64,000 bases of DNA from Akkermansiaceae bacterium (GTDB lineage: Bacteria; Verrucomicrobiota; Verrucomicrobiia; Verrucomicrobiales; Akkermansiaceae). The position numbers and the translations under genes were made by a program. The notes below the pieces were generated by a model, which had not been told where the DNA came from, made no database searches, and saw only the letters and a program-made list of their open reading frames with translations. Of the stretch, positions 26,453 to 37,696 are shown piece after piece; positions within the stretch are counted from its first letter, which is position 1; every line of letters begins with the position of its first letter. The stretch is taken from NCBI GenBank assembly GCA_021200315.1, contig JAJQGU010000073.1, positions 20,012 to 84,011 of the forward strand. The letters are read 5' to 3'.

Positions 26453-28867
26453 TTATACGCCCGCCGCGCGGTCAGCCTGCTGCAGCTCCCTGCGCAGGCC
26501 GTGCCGGCGCGAGCAGAAGAGCACCACCGGGGAAGCGATGTAGACGGAGGAATAGGTGCCCACGAGCACGCCCAGCAGCATGGTCACCGAAAAGTCGCGC
26601 ATGGACGGGCCGCCGAAAAGATAGAGACAGACAAGAACCGCCAAGGTGGAAGTCGACGTCAGCAAGGTGCGCGACAACGTGGAGTTGATGGCCTCGTTCA
26701 TGATCTCCTCCACCGATTCCGACGGCAGAGCCGAGCGGAGGCGCTCGCGGATGCGGTCGTAAATGATGATGGTGTCGTTGATCGAATAGCCGGCCACCGT
26801 CAGAAAGGCGCCTATATGAATGATGCTCAGCTCGCTGCCGGTCAGAATCACCAGCCCGATCACCGCCAGCATGTCGTGCAGTGTCGAAACGAGCGCCCCG
26901 AAGGAGAAGGACCATTCATAGCGCAAGGCCAAGTAGAGCATGATGCCGAGCATGCCGGCGATCAGAGCCCAGATGGCGGTGCGGAAGAACGTGCTGCCCA
27001 GCGAAGAGCTCACGCTTTCGATGGAGGGTGGCGCGAGTTCCCGCATGCCCGGCAGCTCGCGGTTGAGCGCGTCGATCACCTTTCTCGAATCGGTCTCGTC
27101 GGCGCAGCGGATCTTGAAATTGTCGGCCGTCTGGTCGTTTTTGAATTCCTGCGCCGTGGGCGTCTTTGAGAGAGACAGGGAGTTGACCACGCGTTCCACG
27201 TCTTTGAAGCGGACGAGCTGTTCGTCGCCCACGGGGATCACGTAGGTGACCGTCGAGCCGCCCATGAAATCGATGCCCAGACACTTGTCGCCGCGGAAAC
27301 CGGCGTAGGCGACGCACAGGAAGATCAGGCTCACGGAGCCCCAGCCGGCCAGGCGGCGCTGCTTCATGAAGTCGATGGTCTTCATGTTCTTGAAAACGTT
27401 GAGGAACCTCGGGTGATCCATCAGGCCGATCTTGTCGCCCCAGAAGAAGAGCACGCGCGTGACGACCAATGCGCCGATCATCGAAGTGAGAATGCCTACG
27501 GAAGTGGTGACGGCGAACCCTTTGATCGAACCGCTGGCCAGCCAGAAGAGAATCACGGCGGTGATCAGAGAGGTGATGTTCGCGTCAAAAATGGCGGAAA
27601 ACGCCTTCTCATAGGCATTGCGCAGCGCCATGGCAAATGTGCGTCCCATTTCTTTCTCTTCGCGCATGCGCTCGTAGATGAGCACGTTGGCATCCACCGC
27701 CACGCCCAGCGTCAGCACGATGCCGGCAATGCCGGGGAGCGTGAGCACGAAGCCGAACAGCGACATCAGGCCGAGGAGAATCAAGGCGTTGATCGTCAGG
27801 CCGACCATGGCCACAATGCCCGCTGAGCGGTAATAAACGAACACGAACAGGAAGATAGCCGCCAAACCCGCGATGCCCGAGAAGGCGCCCTGCTCCAGTG
27901 CGGCCTGGCCGAGCTGGGCGGAGACGTTCTTTTGCCCGAGCACCTTCAGATCGCTGCTCAGGGGGTTGGCCAGCGCCTTGGCGAGATCTTCGGCCTCGCC
28001 TTTGCCGTCGAGCCCGGAAATCTGGAAGTCCTTGCCCAGCACGTCCTGCACGGTCGGGGCGCTTTTCACTTTGTCGTTGAGCACCACGGCCAGGCGGTCG
28101 CGGCCAATCTGCATCCGGGAGGTGCGCTGGCGCATTTTGCCGGCGCCGTCATTGCTCAATGTCACGGCCACGATGCCCTTGCGCGAATAGTCCGGAGAGG
28201 CGGACTTCACATCCTTGCCCGTGATGTAGGTGCCCTGCTGCTGGGCGGCCAGCGCCGTTTGAATCCAGAGATGCTCCACGACGGGCTTGCCCGTTTTCTT
28301 GTCGAGCAGAGGCGCGCCGTCTTCGTCGAGCAGCGGGTATTCCATTTTTCGGTAGCCTGGAACCACCTTGCGGTCTTCCGCCTCAAGCTGGGCGGAATCG
28401 GGATGAACCGGCAGCAGCTCCAGCTTGGCCATCTTGGTGATGGTGCGGACAAGGCGGTCGATCTTCTCCGGATCCGTCTCCGGAATCTGAATCAGGATCT
28501 TGTTGTTGGTGTGAAGCACCTGCACTTCGCTCGTGCCCGTGGAGTCCAGGCGTTCGTTCAGAATCGTACACGCCTGATTCATGTCCTCTTCGGTCGGCTT
28601 TATTTCCACGCCGTTCTCAAACTTCGACTGCACTTCGAGAGTCAGCTCCACGCCGCCTTTGATGTCGATGCCGTAATTGATCCCCTGGTGGAAGAGCGAA
28701 GCGAGGGAAAACACCGATATGCCCAGGATGAAAAAGGTGCCGGCCGTCCTTTTCACGCGATCCTTCTCGGCGGCGAGATACCAGAAGAAGAGCCCCAGAA
28801 GAATGATGCCCGTCAGAAAAATGTACAGGGGATTGCTGAAGAAGCCGGAGATGAGGTCGGAAATCAT
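26453..28867 (-). CDS. secDF: Protein translocase SecDF fusion
   Basis: SecD part (GIDIKGGVELTLEVQ, GLAAIFLFVFVYYRSAG, GVAVDANVLIYERMREE) and SecF part (GIDFMGGSTVTYVI, GYSINDTIIIYDRIRE, SRTLLTSTSTLAVL) in one 804-aa ORF. Confidence 0.96.
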   Translation of the reverse strand: MISDLISGFFSNPLYIFLTGIILLGLFFWYLAAEKDRVKRTAGTFFILGISVFSLASLFHQGINYGIDIKGGVELTLEVQSKFENGVEIKPTEEDMNQACTILNERLDSTGTSEVQVLHTNNKILIQIPETDPEKIDRLVRTITKMAKLELLPVHPDSAQLEAEDRKVVPGYRKMEYPLLDEDGAPLLDKKTGKPVVEHLWIQTALAAQQQGTYITGKDVKSASPDYSRKGIVAVTLSNDGAGKMRQRTSRMQIGRDRLAVVLNDKVKSAPTVQDVLGKDFQISGLDGKGEAEDLAKALANPLSSDLKVLGQKNVSAQLGQAALEQGAFSGIAGLAAIFLFVFVYYRSAGIVAMVGLTINALILLGLMSLFGFVLTLPGIAGIVLTLGVAVDANVLIYERMREEKEMGRTFAMALRNAYEKAFSAIFDANITSLITAVILFWLASGSIKGFAVTTSVGILTSMIGALVVTRVLFFWGDKIGLMDHPRFLNVFKNMKTIDFMKQRRLAGWGSVSLIFLCVAYAGFRGDKCLGIDFMGGSTVTYVIPVGDEQLVRFKDVERVVNSLSLSKTPTAQEFKNDQTADNFKIRCADETDSRKVIDALNRELPGMRELAPPSIESVSSSLGSTFFRTAIWALIAGMLGIMLYLALRYEWSFSFGALVSTLHDMLAVIGLVILTGSELSIIHIGAFLTVAGYSINDTIIIYDRIRERLRSALPSESVEEIMNEAINSTLSRTLLTSTSTLAVLVCLYLFGGPSMRDFSVTMLLGVLVGTYSSVYIASPVVLFCSRRHGLRRELQQADRAAGV

Positions 28868-28896
28868 GGATGAGGGAGGGAAATAGCTCGGCGGCT

Positions 28897-28924
28897 ATTC
28901 TACCCGAGTTTCCGCCGGGGTCAA
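28897..28924 (-). promoter_or_regulatory. Sigma70-type promoter for secDF
   Basis: On minus strand TTGACC, 16-nt spacer, TAGAAT, about 29 nt before ATG. Confidence 0.55.
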
Positions 28925-29084
28925 GCGCTCAGCGCGCCATGCCGGAAAATCGGGAGCGGGGAGGGTATGGAGGAGGGCCGCCGCCGTCTTGTCGGGCGGA
29001 CGGGGGCATGCGCGTTTTCCCCGGCATGTCTTCTTTTAGGCTTGGAGGATCGGGAAAAGAGGGGCATACTGGGCGAACCGATTT

Positions 29085-30755
29085 ATGAGGAAGCTCCTTC
29101 GCCGCCATTTGAGCCTGATGCTCGCGCTGAGGTATCTGAACCCGCTGCGCACGATGTTTTCCGTGATTACGTTCATTTGTCTGCTGGGGGTAGCGTTGGG
29201 GGTGATGGTGCTGGTGGTGGTGCTTTCGGTGATGAGCGGTCTGCAGCGCGAGATGGAATCGCGCGTGCTGGCGTTTGCCCCGCACTTTCTGGTTTCGTAC
29301 TACGACGGAGAGCGTCGGGGCGTTCTGACCGAAGAGGAGACCGGCTGGCCGCAGATTGTCGAAAACATCAAAAGCCTGCCGGGCGTGGTGACGGCCTACC
29401 CCCAGTTGGAATGCGAGGCGGTGGCTCAATCGGAACGGGGCAGGGTGTCGTGTATGTTTCGGGCGATCGACAGCTCGAACGTCAATCAGATGGAAGCCCT
29501 TCAACCCCTGCTCCGGGAAGGGAGCTTCGATTTCGGCGCGGGGCTGGACGAGCAGGCCGTGCTCTCTGCTCAGACGGCGCGTTCCCTGGGCGTGGCCGTG
29601 GGCGACGTGCTGCATCTCACCCCGATCGGGAGCATGGACGAGGTTGCCCGCATCTACGCGTTGATCCAAAAACCTCTGGCCACTCATGAAGACCATGAGT
29701 TTATGGAGGAGGCGCGCACGCTTGTGGGCGTGGCGCAGGATTATGAGGTGAAAGTGGGGGGAGAGCGGATCGCCTCCCTGCGCAGCCATATGCGCCGTTT
29801 TGAACGGGGGCGCCTTCGCGACAGCGAATATGACGAATTGGTCTCTCTGTGGGAGCTTTTGGAAGAGGCGGCCCCGATGGGGGTGGGGGCGGAGACGGAG
29901 GTCTCGTTGACGCCCGAATTCCAGAAGGCATGGACGAAGAGCGCGGACGCGCTGGCTTCCCTTGACCGCGACAGGGAGGATGGGCGCGCCGTCAAAAGCA
30001 TCAGCGAATTCATCATGCCGGTGGATCTCGAGGTCATCGGCATTTACCAGCCTCCGGAAAACATGCCGGGGCCTGCCGTCTACGTGCCCATGGAAATCGG
30101 GCAGCAAATGCTGGGGTTCAACGCAGATGGCTCCAACGCGGTGCAGGGCATCGCCGTGCGCGTTCAGGATCCCAACAATCCCGGAGATCTCGGACGGCGG
30201 ATTGCCGACTGCCTGCCTCCCGGAATGGCGCCCTCTCCCGAAAGGCCGCAAGGCACTTTCTGGTCGATCACTCCGTGGCAGAAGAGCTTCGAAACGTGGT
30301 TCCGCCTGATCGCCAATGAACGAACCATGATGAGCTTCGTCCTTTCGACGATTGCCCTGATCGCCGCTTTCTGTATTATGGCGGTCATGTTCACCATGTC
30401 CATGCAGCGCAGAAGAGAGATTGCGGTCATGCAGGCTTTAGGCGCCACGCCTGCGGCCATTATGCGGATTTTCATCTGGCAGGGGGTGATCATCGGCTTG
30501 GCGGGGGCTGCGCTGGGGATTGCCCTGGCTCTGTTGGTGCTCCATTATCGATTGGAGATCCAAGGCTTTCTTGCCGGAATCGGATTGGATCCCTTCCCGA
30601 TGGAGGCGCACGGACTGTCGCTTCCGTGCCGCATTGAGCCGCGCGTTTTGCTGAACCAAGCGGTGCAGGCATTTCTGATGGTGACCATTGCGGCGACGAT
30701 TCCCGCCTTCCTGATCGCTCGGCAGGATCCGTCGAAAACACTTAGAGCCAATTGA
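29085..30755 (+). CDS. LolC/LolE/MacB-family ABC transporter permease
   Basis: N-terminal LALRYLNP...FSVITFICLLGVALGVMVLVVVLSVMSGLQREME, three C-terminal TM segments (FVLSTIALIAAFCIMAVMFTMSMQRRREIAVMQALGATPAAIMRIFIWQGVIIGLAGAALG). Confidence 0.9.
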   Translation: MRKLLRRHLSLMLALRYLNPLRTMFSVITFICLLGVALGVMVLVVVLSVMSGLQREMESRVLAFAPHFLVSYYDGERRGVLTEEETGWPQIVENIKSLPGVVTAYPQLECEAVAQSERGRVSCMFRAIDSSNVNQMEALQPLLREGSFDFGAGLDEQAVLSAQTARSLGVAVGDVLHLTPIGSMDEVARIYALIQKPLATHEDHEFMEEARTLVGVAQDYEVKVGGERIASLRSHMRRFERGRLRDSEYDELVSLWELLEEAAPMGVGAETEVSLTPEFQKAWTKSADALASLDRDREDGRAVKSISEFIMPVDLEVIGIYQPPENMPGPAVYVPMEIGQQMLGFNADGSNAVQGIAVRVQDPNNPGDLGRRIADCLPPGMAPSPERPQGTFWSITPWQKSFETWFRLIANERTMMSFVLSTIALIAAFCIMAVMFTMSMQRRREIAVMQALGATPAAIMRIFIWQGVIIGLAGAALGIALALLVLHYRLEIQGFLAGIGLDPFPMEAHGLSLPCRIEPRVLLNQAVQAFLMVTIAATIPAFLIARQDPSKTLRAN

Positions 30756-30759
30756 TCTT

Positions 30760-31635
30760 ATGGAAATTTATTGGATATCCGGAGGGAAAAAGTGCGGTCC
30801 GGCGATTGTGCCGGATCTTCTCCCCTTGCTTGAGAGCGGCGAGATTACCCCTGAAACCAAGGGTTGGCACAAAGGGTGCCCTGACTGGACTCCCCTGCGC
30901 GACCTGCCGGCGCTGGCCTTCTATTTTAAAGAGGATGGGAGGGAGGAATTCCCGCCGGTGGGAACGGACGACGCCGTCCCTTCAAGCGTCCGCGGCGCCT
31001 CTTTGCCCGATGCGGGCTCTGGGGAGACTGTGCCGACGGCGCCGATACAGGTGATCGCCGCGCCGCCGCCCGTTTTGAGGTTTCTGGCGCGCGTTCTTGA
31101 CAGCGTTTTGTATATGACGCTGGTTTTCGGACTGCTGCGTCTGCTGGGCGCACCATTTCATCCTCTTTACGGCACCCCGCTTTTATGGCTGCCCATGTAT
31201 TTTCTGGAAGGCTTCCTCCTGAGCCGTTACGGCGCGACTCCGGGCAAGATGCTTCTCGGCATTTCCGTGACGCGGCTTGATGGGCGCCGCCTTTCGGGAT
31301 CACAGGGGATCTATCGCGGCATTCAGGTGTTCCTGTTTGGCGTGGGGTTCATGTATTCCATTCTTCCTCTGTTTATGATGGCGATTTCATGGTACCAGGT
31401 GAGAATGCGCGGGGTGGCCACGTGGGACGCCCGGTTGGGTCTTGTGCCGCGCATGGCGTCCCATGTCGGCTCGGAACGCCTCTTGGCGGCTCTTCTGTTG
31501 GTTTTTGCCTGCATGGTCGCAGCCGGCATGTTGGTGCAGGCTTGGGTGCCGGACATGCTGGCCTGGATGAATGAGGCATTTGCCGGCGCGGGAACCGAAA
31601 TCCCCTCCTGGCTGAAAAACATGCTGAAGAATTGA
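30760..31635 (+). CDS. GYF_2 domain plus RDD family membrane protein
   Basis: N-terminal IYWISGGKKCGPAIVPDLLPLLESGEITPETKGWHKGCPDWTPLRDL (GYF_2-like), then RFLARVLDSVLYM and TPGKMLLGISV (RDD). Confidence 0.82.
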   Translation: MEIYWISGGKKCGPAIVPDLLPLLESGEITPETKGWHKGCPDWTPLRDLPALAFYFKEDGREEFPPVGTDDAVPSSVRGASLPDAGSGETVPTAPIQVIAAPPPVLRFLARVLDSVLYMTLVFGLLRLLGAPFHPLYGTPLLWLPMYFLEGFLLSRYGATPGKMLLGISVTRLDGRRLSGSQGIYRGIQVFLFGVGFMYSILPLFMMAISWYQVRMRGVATWDARLGLVPRMASHVGSERLLAALLLVFACMVAAGMLVQAWVPDMLAWMNEAFAGAGTEIPSWLKNMLKN

Positions 31636-31767
31636 TTGGTTGATAACCGGCGGAGTGTGAACAGGAAAAGAAGGGCAGCGAAGCCCCGGCGCCTGAAAAG
31701 GTGCGATGAATTCTCTTGACCTTTCGGGCGAATGGGGCTTTGATTCCTTTCCCGTTATTCTGCAGAC

Positions 31768-32118
31768 ATGCTTATATCGCAGCTCAAGTCAAAAATTCAT
31801 CGGGCCATGGTGACGCGTGGCGATGTCGAATATGAGGGCAGTATTGAAATTCCGCGGGATCTGATGGACGCATCGGGGCTTTGGCCCGGAGAAAAAGTGC
31901 TCGTCGCTTCCGTCACCACGGGCAACCGCTTTGAGACCTACGTGCTCGAAGGCCCTCCGGGAACGGGGCAGATCATTGTGAACGGAGGCGCGGCTCACTT
32001 GATCAAGGCGGGGGAACGCGTTGTTATTATGAGTTTCGCCTTGGATGACAAGCCCATCGTTCCGAAGAAGATCATTTGCAACGAACTCAACGAAATCATT
32101 TCCGAGACTTTACATTGA
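31768..32118 (+). CDS. panD: Aspartate 1-decarboxylase precursor
   Basis: MLISQLKSKIHRAMVTRGDVEYEGSIEIPRDLMD with GS self-cleavage site; GNRFETYVLEG; NGGAAHLIKAGERVVIMSF. Confidence 0.96.
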   Translation: MLISQLKSKIHRAMVTRGDVEYEGSIEIPRDLMDASGLWPGEKVLVASVTTGNRFETYVLEGPPGTGQIIVNGGAAHLIKAGERVVIMSFALDDKPIVPKKIICNELNEIISETLH

Positions 32119-32137
32119 CGCGTCTTTGAGCTATCCT
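32109..32137 (+). promoter_or_regulatory. Sigma70-type promoter for secG
   Basis: TTTACA (32109-32114), 17-nt spacer, TATCCT (32132-32137), 10 nt before ATG 32148; overlaps panD 3' end. Confidence 0.55.
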
Positions 32138-32147
32138 TTGCGCCGTC

Positions 32148-32642
32148 ATGCTTGATATCTGCATTTATCTTGTCTTTGCCATCCTTTTGATTGTTTGTGC
32201 CCTGCTGCTTCTCGTCGTGCTGATGCAGCGGCCGAAGCAGGAGGGTCTGGGGGCTGCCTTCGGTTCCCAGATGACGGATATGGCCTTCGGAGCCCGTACG
32301 ACGGACGTCTTGAAAAAGGGCACTGTGCTCTTCGGCACTCTGTTCATGGCGCTCAGTTTGGTGCTGACCATTCTGGTCACGAAGAAATTCTCCGGTGAGA
32401 AGTCGGATTTGGCGACTCGGGAGGTTCCCGCCGCCCAAGCGGCGGGAGAGGGTGGTGCGGCTGCGTCCGAGCCTGAGCCCGAGATCGATTTGAGTGCCAA
32501 GCTTGCGGCGCCTGAAGCGCAGGCGCCCGTTTCCGTGGATGCCGCCGTTCCGGCTGAGAGCGTGGAGAAGCCCGCCGAATCGGCAGAGAAAACCGCCCCC
32601 TCGCCTGAAGGCGCGCAGGCCGACATGCCTGCGGCGAATTGA
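32148..32642 (+). CDS. secG: Protein translocase subunit SecG with extended Ala/Glu/Pro-rich tail
   Basis: LLLVVLMQRPKQEGLGAAFGSQMTDMAFGARTTDVLKKGTVLFGTLFMALSLVLTI. Confidence 0.9.
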   Translation: MLDICIYLVFAILLIVCALLLLVVLMQRPKQEGLGAAFGSQMTDMAFGARTTDVLKKGTVLFGTLFMALSLVLTILVTKKFSGEKSDLATREVPAAQAAGEGGAAASEPEPEIDLSAKLAAPEAQAPVSVDAAVPAESVEKPAESAEKTAPSPEGAQADMPAAN

Positions 32643-32672
32643 TGCGGCGGGCTGTCCTTGTGTGATTGGGAA

Positions 32673-32703
32673 AGGCGCACCGCGGAAGGTGCTCTCCTTT
32701 TTT
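32673..32703 (+). terminator. Possible Rho-independent terminator after secG
   Basis: Imperfect GGCGCACC-GCGGAA-GGTGCTCTCC hairpin followed by TTTTTT. Confidence 0.4.
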
Positions 32704-32779
32704 CAATGCGCTGGGGAGGCGTTTCTCCTCGGTGCCGGCGCCGTTCGTGTGCGCGGGCGGTCTTTTGCGGCCCCCTGCG

Positions 32780-33550
32780 TCACTGCGCGTAGCTGTGAAC
32801 GGACTCCATGCCCGGCATTAGATTGACCACAAGGAACGTGACGATCAGCGCGGCAAAAGCGGCGAGCAGCAGGAGGCGGCGCACATGGGGGGAGGCGCCC
32901 GTGTGAGCGAGATGGAAATAGCCGAGGTAGAGAGCCCAAGTGATGAGGGACCACACCTCTTTCACATCCCAGGCCCAATAGCCGCTCCATGCGGCGTCCG
33001 CCCAGATGGCTCCGGACCACAAGCCGAAGCTCAGCAAGGGGAAGGCGAGCTTCACCGTGTCGTGAGCCGCCTGAGTGAGCCGGGCCTCGCGATGCCGGCT
33101 CCAACAGGCGCTGAGCGCGAGGAAGGCCGCCACCGTCAGCAGACCGTAGGAGACGATGTAGGCGGTCACGTGGGGCACGAACCAGGGCGATTGCAGCGCG
33201 GGCATCTGCCGCCATGATGCCTGGAAAGGCATGCACATCGCGCCGATGAGCGCGAGTATGCAGGCCGCCGCGTAGTGCGGCAGAAGCCAGCCGTGCCCCT
33301 GCGCTTTCGCGGAATACAGGTATGCCGGCCCCATCAGCAGGGGCACCAGACACATGACGTGATGCATGTTCCCGAAAGGCGGAGCCTGTGCGGCCGTCCA
33401 GTTGCACACAAAGAGCAGCAGCGATCCCCCCCATGCGATCGTGTAGAGCGCCCCCGCGCCGCGCACGCGTTCCCGGAGGAAGAAGGTGGCGGCGGCGGCG
33501 TACAGCGTGAGCAGAAGGAACGGGAGATAATGAATCAGGAAAACGGACAT
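32780..33550 (-). CDS. Cytochrome c biogenesis protein CcsA/CcmC-like
   Basis: Multi-TM; Trp-rich haem-handling motif SGYWAWDVKEVWSLITW; paired with ResB. Confidence 0.92.
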   Translation of the reverse strand: MSVFLIHYLPFLLLTLYAAAATFFLRERVRGAGALYTIAWGGSLLLFVCNWTAAQAPPFGNMHHVMCLVPLLMGPAYLYSAKAQGHGWLLPHYAAACILALIGAMCMPFQASWRQMPALQSPWFVPHVTAYIVSYGLLTVAAFLALSACWSRHREARLTQAAHDTVKLAFPLLSFGLWSGAIWADAAWSGYWAWDVKEVWSLITWALYLGYFHLAHTGASPHVRRLLLLAAFAALIVTFLVVNLMPGMESVHSYAQ

Positions 33551-33565
33551 GGCGCGTGAGTGGGA

Positions 33566-34741
33566 TCATTCATGGGGAAAATTGTCTCGCTGCTCCCGCG
33601 CGCGGCCTCGGCGCGGCGTCCAGCACCAGAATGCGGTGGAGACGAGGAGTGCGCCCATGCCGCCGAGCATCCAAGGCCGCCCGGGAGCGTACCGGGCCGT
33701 GAGATACACGCCGGGTCTGCCGTGAACCTCGCGGTAGTCCGCGAGGTAAAAGAGCCAGCCGCCCTGGGCGAGCGGCTCGTTGACGCGCACATGGCGTTTT
33801 TCATCCCGCCCGTTGGTCGTGACTGTGCAGAGAGCGTCATAGGACTTCACGGGGGCGGCTCCCTTCAGCAGCACGCGGCCGTCTTCCAGCACATACATCG
33901 GGTGCGGCATGCCGGAGAGCGTCTTGAGCCGGCCGAGCGGCACGTCGATCCCTTCTTCCACGTGCAGTACGCCCTCCCGCGGGGTGAGCTCCCGTTTCAA
34001 TTTCCACTGTCCCTCCTCGTAGGCGTAGAGGCCGCATGGCGCGTCGTCGTAATACTCCACCGAAAACCCGAGCAGACCGATCGAGAACCCGAACGGGTAC
34101 GAACGGCCTTCCTGATGCAGCCCGTGCTGCATGGGCACGGGGGCTCCCTCTTCGGCGGTGGTGAGAAACAGGGTGCCCTTCACCTCGCCCGCATAATCCG
34201 AAAAACAGCCTATTCCCATGACCGCCAGCGAAAAATGCGCAGCGGCCAGCCAGAGGCGCGCATCCATCAGGCGATGGACTCCCGCGGCGGCCACCCCCGC
34301 GATGCCCAGCAGAGCCAGAGCCGTCACCCACCGCCCGAGGCTGCCCAACCACTTCCACTCCCCGCTGAGGGCAAATTCAATGCCCGCTTTGGCGTACATC
34401 CACGCCCCGCAGAGACAGCCGGCCGCGATGAAGGCCAGCAAAGCCGCGGGGAGTAGCCGCAGCCACCGTTTCCCCGCCATTCTCGCCCCGGCACAGAGGC
34501 ACAGCAGGCCGATCAGCGCTCCCAGCGACAACAGAAAGCCGCTGTGATAGACCGCCGGAGCCCCGCCCAGGGGCCATGCCCCGGCGATCAGAATCACCAC
34601 CGCCGCGGCCTTCGCCGCGATGCCCGCCTTCAGCAATTTCCCATGCTTCCCCTGCATCGAGCCGGAACTGCCCGTTCGGCCCGGCTCCTCCGGAGCGGAA
34701 GTTTTCATCCCGATGCCCGTTTTCGAGGTGTTTTTCATCAA
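33566..34741 (-). CDS. ResB-like cytochrome c biogenesis protein
   Basis: Multi-TM then periplasmic region IGLLGFSVEYYDDAP...RVNEPLAQGGWLFYLADYREV...LGGMGALLVSTAFWCW; adjacent to CcsA. Confidence 0.8.
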   Translation of the reverse strand: MMKNTSKTGIGMKTSAPEEPGRTGSSGSMQGKHGKLLKAGIAAKAAAVVILIAGAWPLGGAPAVYHSGFLLSLGALIGLLCLCAGARMAGKRWLRLLPAALLAFIAAGCLCGAWMYAKAGIEFALSGEWKWLGSLGRWVTALALLGIAGVAAAGVHRLMDARLWLAAAHFSLAVMGIGCFSDYAGEVKGTLFLTTAEEGAPVPMQHGLHQEGRSYPFGFSIGLLGFSVEYYDDAPCGLYAYEEGQWKLKRELTPREGVLHVEEGIDVPLGRLKTLSGMPHPMYVLEDGRVLLKGAAPVKSYDALCTVTTNGRDEKRHVRVNEPLAQGGWLFYLADYREVHGRPGVYLTARYAPGRPWMLGGMGALLVSTAFWCWTPRRGRAREQRDNFPHE

Positions 34742-36447
34742 TCCAATTCGGTGTGAATGCGGTTGCGCTCCTGCTCGATTTGCTCCTCCGACGCGCCGAA
34801 CTGTTCCAACAGATGCGTCGCCATGGAGAGCGCCACCTCTTTTTCTCCCGAGAAGACCAGCGTGCCGAGTTGCCGTCTCATTCTGCGCGCGTCGGCCAAG
34901 TACACCGTGTGCACGAGAATCCGCAGGGAGCTGTTGAGCGAGCGGGCGGCGTCGATCACATCCCGCGCCAGGGCGCCGGAGGTCGAAATGATGAGCCCTT
35001 CGGCTTTTTCCGCTCCCGCCGCCTTGAGCACCTCCGACTGCGCCGCGTCCCCGTACACGGCCCGGACTCCGTCTCGGTGCAGCCTGCGCACCGTATCTAT
35101 GTTCATCTCGATCACGACCACCTCCACATGATTGTCCGTCAATATTCTGCTGATCACCTGCCCGGAAGGGCCGTACCCCACGATGATCACGCGCTGCCGG
35201 TCTTCCTCCTCGTCGGCGGGTTCGGGCGCGTCGTCACACGGCGCCGTTTCGCGGAACCCTCGCTTGCACAGAAAGCGGCAGATTTTCGGCAGACGTCCGT
35301 ATATCAGCGAATTGAGAGCGATGGAGACCACCGAGGCCGCGATCACTGCATGGTGCGTTTCGGGGGCAAGGAGCCCGTATCGCGTACCCATGGCCACCAG
35401 AATGAAAGAAAATTCGCCGATCTGGGCGAGCGCGGCGGCCACCGAAAGCGAGAGCCTCAGAGGCTTGCGGAGAAGGCGCACCACAGCGAACGCGGCCAAG
35501 GGCTTGCCGGCCATCACGATGCCCAGCGTCACCAAGGCGAGAGGCCACCCATCGAGCAGCGAGACGGGATCGAACATCATGCCCACGGACACGAAGAACA
35601 GCACCGCGAACGCGTCCCGCATCGGCAGAGCGTCCGCCGCCGCCCGCGCGCTGAAGTCCGATTGCCCCACCGCCATGCCGCTCAGGAAGGCTCCCAGCAC
35701 CATCGAGGCTCCGAAAAATTCCGCTGAAATCACCGCGATGCCGATCGCCAGCACGAGCACGGCCAGTGTGAAGAGATCGCGCGTACCCGTTCGGGCCACC
35801 CACGTCAGCAGCCGGGGGATGAGATGCCGCCCCGCCCACAGCATGACCGCCAGCAGCAGGACGAGCTTCGCCAGCATCGCCCCAGCCGAGCCCGCCAGGC
35901 TCCATGCGCTCCGCGCCTCGCGTCCGGGCTCAAGGAGCAGGGGCAGAAAGACCATCAGCAGAATCGTGAACAAGTCCTCCACAACCAGCCACCCCACGGC
36001 CACATGCCCCCCCGGAGTGTGAAGCTCCCGGTGGTCGGAGAGCACGCGCGTCAGAACTACGGTGCTGGCCACGGAAATGGACATGCCGTAGACGACGCCG
36101 GCCTCCCATCCCCAGCCGAATGCGTGCGCCGCTGCCGCGCCCAGAGCCGTGGAGGCGGCGATCTGCGCGATCGCCCCCGGCAGAGCCACCCGCTGCACCG
36201 CGATCAGATCCCTCAGATGAAAATGCAGCCCCACGCCGAACATCAGCAGAATCACGCCGATCTCGGCAAACTGGTTCACCGTGTCTTGGTCGATCTGGAT
36301 GCCCGGCGTGTGAGAGCCGACGAGCATCCCGGCCACCAAGTACCCCACCAGGGGAGAACATCGCAATTTCCGGGCGATGTATCCCAGCAGCAGCGCGGCG
36401 GTCAGACCGCCGGCCAGCGCGTAAATCAAGTCGAGATTGTGAGACAT
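34738..36447 (-). CDS. CPA2-family monovalent cation:proton antiporter with TrkA-N domain (KefB/YbaL-like)
   Basis: CSPLVGYLVAGMLVG, FAEIGVILLMFGVGLHF, AALAQIGEFSFIL, VIIVGYGPSGQVISRIL. Confidence 0.92.
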   Translation of the reverse strand: MSHNLDLIYALAGGLTAALLLGYIARKLRCSPLVGYLVAGMLVGSHTPGIQIDQDTVNQFAEIGVILLMFGVGLHFHLRDLIAVQRVALPGAIAQIAASTALGAAAAHAFGWGWEAGVVYGMSISVASTVVLTRVLSDHRELHTPGGHVAVGWLVVEDLFTILLMVFLPLLLEPGREARSAWSLAGSAGAMLAKLVLLLAVMLWAGRHLIPRLLTWVARTGTRDLFTLAVLVLAIGIAVISAEFFGASMVLGAFLSGMAVGQSDFSARAAADALPMRDAFAVLFFVSVGMMFDPVSLLDGWPLALVTLGIVMAGKPLAAFAVVRLLRKPLRLSLSVAAALAQIGEFSFILVAMGTRYGLLAPETHHAVIAASVVSIALNSLIYGRLPKICRFLCKRGFRETAPCDDAPEPADEEEDRQRVIIVGYGPSGQVISRILTDNHVEVVVIEMNIDTVRRLHRDGVRAVYGDAAQSEVLKAAGAEKAEGLIISTSGALARDVIDAARSLNSSLRILVHTVYLADARRMRRQLGTLVFSGEKEVALSMATHLLEQFGASEEQIEQERNRIHTELD

Positions 36448-36581
36448 GGGGCACTTCGAGTGTATCCTCCCTCCCCGTCGCTGTCAAGGCGCCGCGGCGT
36501 CACTTCCCAGACTTCCCGGCGGCGGCGTCCGTTCCGCTGATTTTTCTTTTTTCCCCGGGCGGGGGCATTTATACTGGCGCC

Positions 36582-37616
<1,035 letters not shown>

Positions 37617-37696
37617 ATGAAATCAGTTGGATTTGCCATTCAACGCTCGGGCGCGGAAGGTCGTCCCACTTCCGAAACACACCCCCGTACGACACC

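Noticed and set aside
28929-30251. 440-aa minus-strand ORF opposite the LolC/E-like gene
   Set aside because: His/Arg/Pro-rich shadow ORF
32703-33569. 288-aa minus-strand ORF overlapping ccsA in another frame
   Set aside because: CcsA frame carries the WAWDVKEVW motif; this is an overlapping-frame artefact
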